NCBI RefSeq assembly: GCF_035918155.1
Contig: NZ_CP109327.1
Coordinates: 2,666,001 to 2,730,000, forward strand
From: Streptomyces sp. NBC_01591
Lineage (GTDB): Bacteria; Actinomycetota; Actinomycetes; Streptomycetales; Streptomycetaceae
Reading direction: 5' to 3'
DNA length: 64,000 nt
Below, one piece after another: positions 8,903-17,314 of the stretch (position 1 is the stretch's first letter; each line of letters opens with the position of its first letter). The translations under genes and the position numbers were made by a program. Below the pieces are notes generated by a model that saw nothing but the letters and a program-made list of their open reading frames with translations, was not told the origin of the DNA and did not search any database.

Positions 8903-8922
8903 AATTGCGAAATTCTGCAATT
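8903..8922. promoter_or_regulatory. Candidate ArsR operator
   Basis: AATTGC (8903-8908) and GCAATT (8917-8922) form an AT-rich inverted repeat with 8-nt spacing in otherwise GC-rich DNA. It lies about 95 bp before the ArsR/SulP operon and is a likely autorepression site. Confidence 0.5.
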
Positions 8923-9017
8923 GACTACATGCTGTGTTGGCTGTGTCCGCAGGTAGTCGTGGGCACGGCCAAGAAGGCACCTCGGGGCATCGGGGTGGTG
9001 AAGGGAGTCCGAAGACC

Positions 9018-9359
9018 GTGCCGGTTCCGCTGTACCAGGCCAAGGCCGAGTTCTTCCGGATGCTCGGGCACCCGGTCCGTATACGCGTACTGGAGCTGCT
9101 GCAGGACGGGCCGTTGCCGGTACGGGATCTGCTGACCGCGATCGAGGTGGAACCGTCGGCGCTCTCCCAGCAGCTGGCCGTGCTGCGCCGCTCCGGCATC
9201 GTGACCTCGGCGAGGGAGGGCTCGACCGTGGTGTACGAGCTGTCCGGCGGGGATGTGGCGGAGCTGATGCGGGCCGCGCGTCGGATCCTGACCGAGATGC
9301 TGGCCGGGCGGAACGAACTGCTGGCCGAGCTGCGGGAAGCCGAGGTAGCGGCGGGGTGA
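9018..9359 (+). CDS. ArsR family regulator, first gene of SulP operon
   Basis: A 113-residue ArsR/SmtB winged-helix repressor; the recognition helix region is PSALSQQLAVLRRSGIV. It has no cysteine at all, so classical arsenic or cadmium thiolate sensing is excluded. I chose the GTG at 9018 (ribosome site GGGAG) because the protein then starts VPVPLYQAK, matching its paralogue at 12162 (VSTPLYQLK). Its stop overlaps the GTG of the SulP gene, so the two are translationally coupled. A palindromic AT-rich site lies upstream. Confidence 0.85.
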   Translation: MPVPLYQAKAEFFRMLGHPVRIRVLELLQDGPLPVRDLLTAIEVEPSALSQQLAVLRRSGIVTSAREGSTVVYELSGGDVAELMRAARRILTEMLAGRNELLAELREAEVAAG

Positions 9360-11071
9360 GTACCGTCCTTGCCCGGTCCTGGGGCCGGGTCGCTTCCCTG
9401 TTGCCCGCCCGTGCCGACTTCACGGTCATGGGCCGCAACCCCCGTCGCGATCTGCTCGCCGGTCTGACCGTGGCGATCGTCGCGCTGCCGCTCGCGCTGG
9501 GCTTCGGCGTCTCCTCCGGGCTCGGTGCCGAGGCGGGGCTGGCGACCGCCGTGGTGGCGGGCGCGCTGGCGGCGCTGTTCGGTGGTTCCAACCTCCAGGT
9601 GTCCGGGCCGACCGGGGCGATGACGGTGGTGCTGGTGCCGATCGTGGCCCAGTACGGGCCGGGCGGGGTGCTGACGGTCGGGCTGATGGCCGGTGTGCTG
9701 CTGATCGTGCTCGCGCTGCTGAAGGCCGGCCGCTACATGCGCTACATCCCGGCACCGGTGGTGGAGGGCTTCACGCTCGGCATCGCGTGCGTCATCGGTC
9801 TCCAGCAGGTACCGAACGCGCTGGGCGTGGCCAAGCCGGAGGGCGACAAGGTCCTGGTGGTGACCTGGCGCGCGGTCGAGGAGTTCGTACGGACCCCGAA
9901 CTGGACCGCCGTCGCCCTCGCGGTGGGCGTGGCGACCGTGATGCTGCTGGGTGCCCGGTGGCGCCCCACCGTCCCGTTCTCCATCGTCGCGGTGATCGCC
10001 GCCACCCTCGCGGCTCAGCTCTTCCACCTGGACGCGGCCGCTCCGATCGGCGACCTGCCCTCCGGGCTGCCCGCGCCCTCCCTCGGCTTCCTCGACCTGT
10101 CCGCGCTGGGGTCGCTGCTCGCCCCGGCCGTCGCGGTCGCGGCGCTGGCCGCGTTGGAGTCGCTGCTGTCGGCGACTGTCGCGGACGGCATGACGGTCGG
10201 CCAGCAGCACGACCCGGACAAGGAGCTGTTCGGGCAGGGCATCGCGAACCTGGCGGCCCCGCTGTTCGGCGGAGTCCCCGCCACCGCGGCGATCGCCCGT
10301 ACCGCCGTCAACGTCCGGACCGGCGCGGGCTCGCGGCTCGCCGCCCTCACCCACGCCGCCGTCCTGGCCGTGATCGTCTTCGCCGCCGCCCCGCTCGTCT
10401 CCAGGATCCCGCTGTCCGCGCTCGCCGGGGTGCTGCTGGCGACCGCGATCCGGATGGTGGAGGTCGGTGCGCTGCGGGCGATGGCCCGCGCGACCCGCTC
10501 GGACGCGATCGTGCTGGTGCTGACCGCCGTCGCCACGCTCGTGCTCGACCTGGTCTACGCGGTGATCATCGGCCTGGTCGTGGCGGGCGCCCTGGCGCTG
10601 CGGGCGGTCGCCGGTCAGGCCCGGATGGATCAGGTCGATTTCAAAGCGGACCTGCCCGGCGAGCACAGCGAGGAGGAGCACGCGCTGCTGGCCGAGCACA
10701 TCGTCGCGTACCGGATCGACGGGCCGCTGTTCTTCGCCGGCGCCCACCGCTTCCTTCTGGAGCTGAGCGAGGTCGCCGACGTCCGGGTGGTGATCCTGCG
10801 CATGTCGCGGGTGTCGACGATGGACGCCACCGGCGCCCTGGTCCTCAAGGACGCCGTGGAGAAGCTGAACCGGCGCGGCATCGCCGTGATGACCTCAGGG
10901 GTACGCCCCGGCCAGCGCCAGGCACTGGAATCGGTCGGCGCGCTGGACCTGCTCCGGCGGGAGGGCCGGGAGTACGCCACCACGCCCGAGGCCATCGCCG
11001 GAGCCCGCGCCCACCTGCACCGGGCCGGAGTCCTGCCCGCCGCCCCCGATACCGCCGAGGCCGTCCGGTGA
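9356..11071 (+). CDS. SulP family anion transporter with STAS domain
   Basis: A 571-residue SLC26/SulP carrier for sulfate, bicarbonate or similar anions. The membrane domain (about residues 30-420) has the family hallmark SGLGAEAGL...VSGPTGAMTVVLVPIV. A cytoplasmic STAS domain (about 440-560) contains VSTMDATGALVLKD, the segment equivalent to the anti-sigma antagonist phosphorylation loop. The GTG overlaps the ArsR stop and the gene's own stop overlaps the GTG of the ATP-binding protein. Substrate cannot be assigned; bicarbonate or sulfate are the usual choices. Confidence 0.9.
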   Translation: MSTVLARSWGRVASLLPARADFTVMGRNPRRDLLAGLTVAIVALPLALGFGVSSGLGAEAGLATAVVAGALAALFGGSNLQVSGPTGAMTVVLVPIVAQYGPGGVLTVGLMAGVLLIVLALLKAGRYMRYIPAPVVEGFTLGIACVIGLQQVPNALGVAKPEGDKVLVVTWRAVEEFVRTPNWTAVALAVGVATVMLLGARWRPTVPFSIVAVIAATLAAQLFHLDAAAPIGDLPSGLPAPSLGFLDLSALGSLLAPAVAVAALAALESLLSATVADGMTVGQQHDPDKELFGQGIANLAAPLFGGVPATAAIARTAVNVRTGAGSRLAALTHAAVLAVIVFAAAPLVSRIPLSALAGVLLATAIRMVEVGALRAMARATRSDAIVLVLTAVATLVLDLVYAVIIGLVVAGALALRAVAGQARMDQVDFKADLPGEHSEEEHALLAEHIVAYRIDGPLFFAGAHRFLLELSEVADVRVVILRMSRVSTMDATGALVLKDAVEKLNRRGIAVMTSGVRPGQRQALESVGALDLLRREGREYATTPEAIAGARAHLHRAGVLPAAPDTAEAVR

Positions 11072-11508
11072 GCGCTCAGCTCGACTCCCTTCCCCTGCGG
11101 CACGTCCTGACCCTGCCCGCGATGGGCTCGGCCGTGCGGATCGCCCGCGAGACCACCGAGCAGGTCCTTGCGGAGTGGGGCATCAGCCGGAGCCATCCCG
11201 CCGTCGATCCGGCACTGCTGATCCTGTCCGAGCTGGTCGCCAACAGCATCCGGCACGCGGCCCCGCTGTCCCCGAACGTCACCGTGATCTACGCGGCGGG
11301 CCAGGACACGCTCGCGTTCGCCGTCCACGACCGCCACCCGTACCGGCCCCCGCTCACCTCGGCAGCCACCGGGACCGGCGGCAGCGGACTGGGCACCGTC
11401 ATGGAACTCACCCTCGGCCTGGGCGGTACCGCGGTCGTCCGGGGCGACGCGGACGGCGGAGGCAAAAGCATCTGGATCACCCTTCCCCTGCGGAAGGCCC
11501 CCGTGTGA
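11068..11508 (+). CDS. RsbW-like HATPase (anti-sigma-factor-type kinase)
   Basis: A 146-residue GHKL ATP-binding protein like the many RsbW-type proteins of Streptomyces. The N-box ELVANSIRHA and a glycine-rich lid (GTGGSGLGTVMEL) are visible. GTG start overlaps the SulP stop by four bases, so synthesis is coupled. Physical pairing with a STAS-domain transporter is suggestive, because RsbW proteins normally act on STAS domains, but this link is inference. Confidence 0.82.
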   Translation: MSAQLDSLPLRHVLTLPAMGSAVRIARETTEQVLAEWGISRSHPAVDPALLILSELVANSIRHAAPLSPNVTVIYAAGQDTLAFAVHDRHPYRPPLTSAATGTGGSGLGTVMELTLGLGGTAVVRGDADGGGKSIWITLPLRKAPV

Positions 11509-11598
11509 AGGACCGGGGCGGCCGCCGCACCGCGGCAACATGAAGCCTGATGTAGATGATGCACAGGAACGAACGAACAAACGAGGCAAGGAAAGACC

Positions 11599-11961
11599 AT
11601 GAGCGATGTGACCGAGGCGCTGCCGCCGTGCCCCGAGTGCTCCGGCGTGTACACGTACGAGATGGGCGCACTCCTGATCTGTCCCGAGTGCGGCCATGAG
11701 TGGTCGCCCACCTCCGCCGAGCCCGCGGGCGAGGGCACGGACGGGGGAATCAGGGATGCGGTCGGCAACGTGCTCGCCGACGGCGACACCGTCACCGTGA
11801 TCAAGACCCTGAAGGTCAAGGGCAGCCCGAGCGGCATCAAGGCCGGCACCAAGGTGCGCAACATCCGCCTCGTCGACGGTGTGGACGGCCACGACATCGA
11901 CTGCAGGATCGACGGGTTCGGCCCCATGCAGCTCAAGTCCAGCGTGGTCAAGAAGGCCTGA
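11599..11961 (+). CDS. yjdM: YjdM/PhnA family zinc-ribbon protein
   Basis: A 120-residue protein of the YjdM (formerly PhnA) family. The N-terminal zinc ribbon has CPEC at residues 11-14 and CPECGHEW near 33, and the C-terminal SH3-like half contains [19 protein letters not shown]. The name PhnA reflects historical linkage to phosphonate genes in E. coli; a phosphonate role is not established. An AAGGAAAG ribosome site precedes the ATG. It appears monocistronic. Confidence 0.88.
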   Translation: MSDVTEALPPCPECSGVYTYEMGALLICPECGHEWSPTSAEPAGEGTDGGIRDAVGNVLADGDTVTVIKTLKVKGSPSGIKAGTKVRNIRLVDGVDGHDIDCRIDGFGPMQLKSSVVKKA

Positions 11962-12161
11962 CCCGCGCTTTCGGCCTGCCACAGGCTGACGAAGACGGCT
12001 CGCGCGTTGATAATCTTGGCAACTCCCGAAGTCATCACGTCGGTGTGAGGGCGCGAGGATGTCCTCATGGTGAAGAGTCTTGGGTGGATGCGATGCACGG
12101 CGCACGCACGACAGCGGCCGTCCGGCATCCCGGCGGCCCCTACGGGCGCGGGGCGGGTGCG

Positions 12162-12524
12162 GTGAGCACTCCGCTGTACCAGCTGAAGGCCGAGTTCTTC
12201 AAGACACTGGGTCACCCGGTGCGGATCAGGGTGCTCGAGCTCCTGAGCGAGCGGGAGCACGCGGTCTCCGAAATGCTGACCGAGATCGGCGTGGAGGCGG
12301 CTCACCTCTCCCAGCAGCTGGCTGTCCTGCGCCGGGCCAACCTCGTCGTCCCCCGTCGGGAGGGCTCGGCCGTCTACTACTCGCTGGCCAATCCGCAGGT
12401 GGCGGAGCTGCTGCGGGTCGCGCGGAGCATCCTGTCCGGCGTACTGGCCGGGCAGGCCGAACTGCTGGCAGACCTCAAGGCCGCCGAATCCGGCACCGCC
12501 CCCAGGCACCGCAAGCCGTCCTAG
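12162..12524 (+). CDS. ArsR family regulator, paralogue of the SulP-operon ArsR
   Basis: A 120-residue ArsR-type winged helix closely similar to the protein at 9018: both begin P-LYQ-KAEFF-LGHPVRIRVLELL and share LSQQLAVLRR. It also lacks cysteine. GTG at 12162 is chosen by that alignment, although an ATG further upstream is possible. GTTG/CAAC at 12006-12023 may be part of an operator. It is the last chromosomal gene before the ICE junction. Confidence 0.8.
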   Translation: MSTPLYQLKAEFFKTLGHPVRIRVLELLSEREHAVSEMLTEIGVEAAHLSQQLAVLRRANLVVPRREGSAVYYSLANPQVAELLRVARSILSGVLAGQAELLADLKAAESGTAPRHRKPS

Positions 12525-12590
12525 ACGACCCGCGCCGCCCTGCGGTGTGCCGTCTCTCGGCGGAAACCATCCGGCGCTCCGGCGGGAGGC

Positions 12591-12623
12591 GGCAGACGAG
12601 TCGGGCTGTACGCCGGGTTCTGT
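12591..12623 (-). other. rnpB 3'-end sequence: probable ICE attachment site (attL)
   Basis: Read on the minus strand, this stretch (AACCCGGCGTACAGCCC then GACTCGTCTGCC) looks like the 3' terminus of actinobacterial RNase P RNA. Only the last 33 bases are recognisable; upstream of this, toward the integrase, the match ends. A truncated RNA-gene 3' end next to a tyrosine integrase is the usual picture of an att site. The rest of rnpB should lie beyond the other ICE end. The match is from memory of the family, not a search. Confidence 0.6.
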
Positions 12624-12691
12624 TCCGCTCAGGGAGCGATCACGCTCTGACCTGCATGTTTACGGGAATCCGGCGGCTGGTCCAGCCCTCT

Positions 12692-12709
12692 GGGACTTCT
12701 CAGGGACTT
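12692..12709. repeat. Direct repeat GGGACTT x2, possible integrase arm sites
   Basis: GGGACTT occurs at 12692-12698 and 12703-12709, spaced 11 bp, between the att site and the integrase stop. Such short direct repeats are often integrase arm-binding sites; this is inference. Confidence 0.3.
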
Positions 12710-13963
12710 TCAGCCGAGATCCGTGAGCCACGTCTCGATCGCGGACAGTCCCCGCGCGCCGGCCTGCGGCATGAAGTGAGTGTACGTCCGGAGCGTGAAC
12801 GCCGGATCGGAGTGCCCCAGCCACTTCGCGAGCGAGACGATCGACTCACCGGCTTCGAGCATCACCGAGGCGTACGTGTGGCGCAGGACGTGGAAGCCGT
12901 GCTCACGGCTCGGCTCCCATACGCGCGACGGCTTCTCGCCCGGCTGCCGCTCGGGCAGCGGCGGGATGACTCCCACCTCGGCGAGCGCCGGCTTCCACGC
13001 CTTGGTGTTCCAGGTGGTGCGGTTGATCGCGCCGCGCCGCCCGGTGTACACGAGCAACGGGACGGTAACCTTGCGCCGATCCTCGCGCGCGAGGTCGGGC
13101 TCCTCGGGGTCCAGCCACGGCAGGGTGACGTCGATCGGCTCGAAGCGTTCCTGGTGCGTGAGGAGCCGCTTCGCGAGCACCTTCGGCAGAGGCACGTCGC
13201 GCTCCTTGCCACCCTTGGGCGGGCCGAAGTACAGCCGCGACTTGTACATGAGGATCTGGCGCTCCACGTGCACGAAGTCGCCGTGGACGTCGCCCGGGCT
13301 GAAGCCGAACACCTCGCCCTGTCGCAGTCCGCATCCGACTCCGAGGTCGAGCGCGATCTGGTAGCGGTCGGCGAGCGCCTCCCGTACGGCGTCGACACGA
13401 TCCTGCTCCCAGGCGCGAGCCTTGCGCTCCGGTTTCTTCGGCGGCTTGATCGAGCTGTTGCCCTTGCACGGGTTGCGGTAGAGCCGCTTGTCCTCGACCG
13501 CGGCCTGCATGATCGCCTTGAGGTACACCCACGCGACATAAGCCGTGCTCGACGCCACCGCCCTCTGCACGTCGGCCGACCACTTGCGCAGCTCCGCGAC
13601 ACCGATGTCCCTGAGCGCCAGGTCTCCGAGCTGCGGCAGCACCTGCCCCCAGATCCGGTGCCTCATGCTTTCCAGCGTCTGGGCGGGATGCACCTGAGAC
13701 GGCCACCAGTGCTTCTCGACGTACTCACGAAGGCTGATCGCACCGTCTCGCGCGTCGACGAAATCCCCTCGCCGTGCATCGGTCTGTGCCTCGGCCAGCC
13801 ACGCCTTGGCGTCCGCGACCGTGTCGAAAGACCGGTCGCGGACCCCCGGTATTCCCTTGACGCGGTAGCGCGTGCACTTGCCCCATAGCGCAGTGCGTTC
13901 GCGCTTGCCCGTCTCCTTGTTCGGTCGCTTCTTGAGCCACCGGTCTTCGATGTAACCAGCCAT
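12710..13963 (-). CDS. int: Tyrosine recombinase (ICE integrase)
   Basis: A 417-residue site-specific integrase. The catalytic set is complete: Arg214 in GCGLRQGEV, His358 and Arg361 in HVLRH, His384 in LGHS, and nucleophile Tyr394 in LRTYTHF. The N-terminal part has an arm-binding region and a SAM-like core-binding domain. It lies directly beside the attachment site, about 80 bp from the rnpB-like end, and is transcribed toward it. The ATG at 13963 fits the family N-terminus (MAGYIEDRWLKK). It catalyses integration and, with the excisionase, excision. Confidence 0.95.
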   Translation of the reverse strand: MAGYIEDRWLKKRPNKETGKRERTALWGKCTRYRVKGIPGVRDRSFDTVADAKAWLAEAQTDARRGDFVDARDGAISLREYVEKHWWPSQVHPAQTLESMRHRIWGQVLPQLGDLALRDIGVAELRKWSADVQRAVASSTAYVAWVYLKAIMQAAVEDKRLYRNPCKGNSSIKPPKKPERKARAWEQDRVDAVREALADRYQIALDLGVGCGLRQGEVFGFSPGDVHGDFVHVERQILMYKSRLYFGPPKGGKERDVPLPKVLAKRLLTHQERFEPIDVTLPWLDPEEPDLAREDRRKVTVPLLVYTGRRGAINRTTWNTKAWKPALAEVGVIPPLPERQPGEKPSRVWEPSREHGFHVLRHTYASVMLEAGESIVSLAKWLGHSDPAFTLRTYTHFMPQAGARGLSAIETWLTDLG

Positions 13964-14090
13964 ACTCGTCTTACCCTCGGCTTCGCCTTGCTTCTCTTGG
14001 CGCGATCTGCGTCACGATCAGACACACAGACGATCTCCGTGCGCATGAAATTCCGAGTGCTGCTGAACTCCTCAGACCTGTATTCCCAAG

Positions 14091-14369
14091 TCAGGCAGCC
14101 CGGCGACGCTCACGCTGCCGCGAGGCCCTGTTCAGCGGGTTGAGGGCCGGGTTCGACCGCGAGTCCGCCTTCTGCTGCTCACTGAGCCACGCATCGAGCA
14201 GATCCCGGCGGTACATGACCCTTCCGCCAGGACCCATCCGAAAGCTGGGCGGCCCTTGCCGGCGGTGGCGCCAGACGTAAAGCGTGTTCACCGAGATGCC
14301 CATGTACTTCGCCGCGTTCTGAACGTTCAGGAAGGCAGCCTCAACGGCGGGCTTGGACTGGTTACGCAT
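14091..14369 (-). CDS. xis: Excisionase-like HTH protein
   Basis: A 92-residue protein with a MerR-like helix-turn-helix (FLNVQNAAKYMGISVNTLYVWRHR, about residues 13-36) of the HTH_17/excisionase class and a basic tail. The ATG at 14369 has GGAG seven bases upstream; longer reading-frame extensions lack a start signal. Position immediately upstream of the integrase on the same strand fits a recombination directionality factor. Confidence 0.8.
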   Translation of the reverse strand: MRNQSKPAVEAAFLNVQNAAKYMGISVNTLYVWRHRRQGPPSFRMGPGGRVMYRRDLLDAWLSEQQKADSRSNPALNPLNRASRQRERRRAA

Positions 14370-14983
14370 CGTGTGTCTCCGGTGTAAGCGCTGCCGAAGC
14401 AGCGGGCGTTCCGTCCTCCCGGCTGCCGCACCGTGGAGACGTTCACCGTGCGGCAGGGGGCTGGCAAGCAGGATCAGAATCCGGAGAATCGGTGATTTGG
14501 CGCAGCTGTCCCAGCGTGATAAAGCACGGAGACGTTCATCCAGCGTCGTACTGTTGTCGGCAGGTGAACCCAATTTCAGCCGTTGCCGACAGTGCACTGG
14601 TTGGGACTCTCACCCACATCTGACGATTCGGCCGGCTGAGGTCACGCACCGTGTCGTGCATCGCCGGCATTTCGCCGAAGACCACGTTCTACTGAGACCG
14701 CACGTCCGCCCGGACACCAAGAACCCCTCCCCGATTACACCTGCCGGACCGGACGCTCATCTACCCATGGCCGGGGCGGCGCGGCCTGCGGACAAGCAGG
14801 CGCAGGCCACGACTTAGCATCTGGTTCAACCCGGTGGTTACCCTCTGCCGCCGCTCCGCTCAGCGCCAGGCGAGCGGAGGGGCAGCACGGACAGCCCCGT
14901 CCTCGTCGGCCACCCGATCTCCACTGTTCTCGTTCGCGGTGACCGATCAGTGGTGGCCCCTGAGAAACTACTGATTCCCTGCA
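14370..14983. other. Intergenic region upstream of xis
   Basis: About 610 bp with no convincing gene on either strand. It contains an inverted repeat, TGTCGGCA (14555-14562) and TGCCGACA (14584-14591) with 21 nt between arms, which may be an operator for the int/xis promoter or a regulator elsewhere in the ICE. Open frames here have poor codon bias and no ribosome site. Confidence 0.5.
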
Positions 14984-15640
14984 TTAGTCGATGAGAGTAG
15001 GTTGCAACGGGCCACGGCCATCGCCCGTCGCCCCAAGGTAGTCGGGGTTAGGCACCATCTCGCGGTGGAGATGCCGTAGGTCGGCGCCGCAACGCAGTGC
15101 GAGTCGTTCCTGGCGCGTGTGCTCAGCCGTGGAGACAGTCTCGCCGTTGCGGGTCGTGATGACGATCGCGGGCCGCTCCGTCGAGTCGATGGCCTCGTTC
15201 AACGCGGCCCAGACGAGGTCACGAAAGTTCCCAACACGGCCCCAGCAGATGTATCGCGTGGCGTCGCCAGCAATGGCGTAGCAGTGGTTCGGCTTCTCCC
15301 CAACCGAATCGGGCTTCATCACCCAGCCGCTGCCACATGCCGCACGAACGATTTCCTCCGGACCTTGGAACCGATTTACCGCGTAGCGGACATAGTTCCC
15401 GATCCCCTCCTGTGCTCGGGCGTACTCCTTCATGGGGACATCCTTGATCCAGACCCGGGCGTCCTTCTCCGGCCCGTAGGCGAGCAGGACTCCGCCGACC
15501 TTGGGGTCCTCGATCCATCGCCGGTACTGGTTCGTCTTCTCGGTGTTGCTCAAGAACTCCCAGTCCATGTCGTTGGCCTGCTGATAGATCTCGATAAGAA
15601 GGCGCTCGCGAATGGGGGCGGGCAGCTGCTGCAAGGCCAC
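14984..15640 (-). CDS. Unrecognised protein, last gene of restriction cassette, 218 aa
   Basis: I do not recognise a family. The protein is soluble, with a helical N-terminus (IRERLLIEIYQQAND) and a mixed alpha/beta centre with several Trp and Cys residues (AACGSGWVM, RYICWGRVGNFRDLVW). The GTG at 15640 has AGGAG eight bases upstream and starts six bases after the helicase stop, so it belongs to the same operon. By context it is a subunit or accessory factor of the restriction system. No catalytic motif is obvious. Confidence 0.75.
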   Translation of the reverse strand: MALQQLPAPIRERLLIEIYQQANDMDWEFLSNTEKTNQYRRWIEDPKVGGVLLAYGPEKDARVWIKDVPMKEYARAQEGIGNYVRYAVNRFQGPEEIVRAACGSGWVMKPDSVGEKPNHCYAIAGDATRYICWGRVGNFRDLVWAALNEAIDSTERPAIVITTRNGETVSTAEHTRQERLALRCGADLRHLHREMVPNPDYLGATGDGRGPLQPTLID

Positions 15641-15645
15641 GGTGA

Positions 15646-17304
15646 TTACTCCTGGGGGGCGCGGGTGGCGGGGAACTGGAGTCGGTGCTCGTCGTACGCG
15701 GTCTCAAGGCTGGCCGCGTCCTTGATCCACTCATCCATGAGGGTGGCCACCTTCTGATCGCTGAAGTCGAAGTTCGACGGGGTGATCTTCGCCAGGGTCT
15801 CGATTTCACCATCCCCATCAAGCGCGCGTTTGAGCCTGAGCGCGGCAGCGATGCGGCGGAGGTCGCTGACGAAGTCCAGCACCGTGACTCGCTCCTTTCC
15901 CTCGCGCAGGCGGAGCCCTCGCCCAAGCTGCTGAACGAAGATGCGGCGGGAGTGAGTGACTCGCGCGAAGCAGAGAATATTCACGTCCGGCACATCGACG
16001 CCCTCGTTGAGGATGTCGATCGCCGTCAAAATGGGCACCTCGCCGGCCCGGAAGGCGAGTAGGCGGTTCTGCCGCTCCCTCTTGGCGAGTCCCGCGTGGA
16101 TGGCGAGGGCACCTGACCAAAGGGGGGTGCGCCGCAGCATGTCAGCGAGTCGCTCGGCGTGTTCGATGGTGCGGCAGAAGACGATGGCTCGGGGATTACG
16201 CGTGCCGGCCCATGCAGTGGCCAGCTCGTCGCGGATGGCTTCATCCCGCTGCGGCAGGAAGAGCTTGGCGTTGAGTTCGGCCAGTCCGTACGAGTGGCTG
16301 CTGGCCTCACGGACGATGTCCCAGTCGATGTCGTCAACGAACAGGCGGTAGTGGACCTGAGCGAGGTAGCCGCGCCGCATGCCCTCCTCGATCCCCAGGC
16401 TGAAGCTGGGGGCGCCGAGCTGATGGGTGATGTCGTGCTTGTCACCGCGCCATGGGGTCGCCGTGACGCCCAGGTGCCTTGCCGAGTTGAGAAGTTCCAG
16501 GAGCTCGTCGTATTGACCTTCTTCACCCACATGGTGGGCTTCGTCGATCATGACGAGGCCTGGGCGGTATCCGAATCGCGCGGCCGACAGCGCCGAGCCG
16601 ACCGTCGCGCAGGTGAGGCCGGAGAGATCGTCGGGGCGGGTGTCGCCCGTGAGGATCCGCGTCGGGACATCTTTGGGTAGGTGCCGCCAGAGCGCCCGTT
16701 CTAGTTGCTGGACAAGGTCTTTCGCGTGCGCGACGACCAGGACCTGATCCTGGGGGGCGCGTCGCAGGTGCGCCGCGACCACCTCGCCTCCGACGACCGT
16801 TTTACCCAGGCCGGTGGCCAGCACAAGGAGCGCACGACCCGAGGCATCGAGATCGGCGGTCAGTGCCTGGAGCGCCTCGGTCTGGTACGGCCGTGGCGTC
16901 ACTCGCCCAAAGCGGGGCGGCACCCGGTCGAAACTGGTCGTCAGGTCCGTTCCGCCCCACAGAAGGATCCCAGGACCTAGGCGCGCCAGAGTCGCCACCC
17001 GCTTCCGAGCCTCAGGGCTGAAGCGAGTGTTGGTGACGACGACGGCTTTGTGGGCGCGATAGTGATCCCGAGCGCGAGCGACCTCATCCACCGCGTCGGC
17101 CCCTACGGCTCCGTGTCGCTTCCACTTGCACTGGATCACCCAGGTCTCGCCCCTGTGGAGGGCGAGGATGTCGCCCCCCTCGTCACCGGAGCCGTCGATG
17201 TTGGTCACATCGGAGAAGCCCAGGTGCCACAGGAGTCGTTCAATGCGGCGAGGGAACTGCAGGGGGCCCGAGTCCAGCAGGGAGGCGGCGTCAAGGAATC
17301 GCAT
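15646..17304 (-). CDS. SF2 helicase with N-terminal Mrr-like nuclease domain
   Basis: A 552-residue DNA restriction enzyme. The N-terminal domain (1-140) is Mrr-type PD-(D/E)XK: Glu22, Asp45 in GDEGGDI and Gln58-x-Lys60. The helicase core follows: Q-like motif PRPYQTEAL, Walker A ATGLGKT with Lys168, DEAH box at 254-257, TAT motif in GVTATPWRGD, and motif VI QQLGRGLR. ATG at 17304 has GGGAG upstream and lies ten bases after the ATPase stop. It likely translocates on and cuts unmodified DNA together with the GHKL ATPase. Confidence 0.9.
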   Translation of the reverse strand: MRFLDAASLLDSGPLQFPRRIERLLWHLGFSDVTNIDGSGDEGGDILALHRGETWVIQCKWKRHGAVGADAVDEVARARDHYRAHKAVVVTNTRFSPEARKRVATLARLGPGILLWGGTDLTTSFDRVPPRFGRVTPRPYQTEALQALTADLDASGRALLVLATGLGKTVVGGEVVAAHLRRAPQDQVLVVAHAKDLVQQLERALWRHLPKDVPTRILTGDTRPDDLSGLTCATVGSALSAARFGYRPGLVMIDEAHHVGEEGQYDELLELLNSARHLGVTATPWRGDKHDITHQLGAPSFSLGIEEGMRRGYLAQVHYRLFVDDIDWDIVREASSHSYGLAELNAKLFLPQRDEAIRDELATAWAGTRNPRAIVFCRTIEHAERLADMLRRTPLWSGALAIHAGLAKRERQNRLLAFRAGEVPILTAIDILNEGVDVPDVNILCFARVTHSRRIFVQQLGRGLRLREGKERVTVLDFVSDLRRIAAALRLKRALDGDGEIETLAKITPSNFDFSDQKVATLMDEWIKDAASLETAYDEHRLQFPATRAPQE

Positions 17305-17314
17305 TCCGCTCTCC

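Noticed and set aside
8897-10747. 616-residue minus-strand frame opposite SulP
   Set aside because: His/Arg/Gln-rich shadow composition; the SulP frame is clear.
12080-13888. 602-residue plus-strand frame over ArsR and the integrase
   Set aside because: Spans the ICE junction and runs antisense to an intact tyrosine recombinase.
14353-14817. 154-residue frame upstream of xis
   Set aside because: No ribosome site, poor codon bias and no recognisable domain; kept as intergenic.
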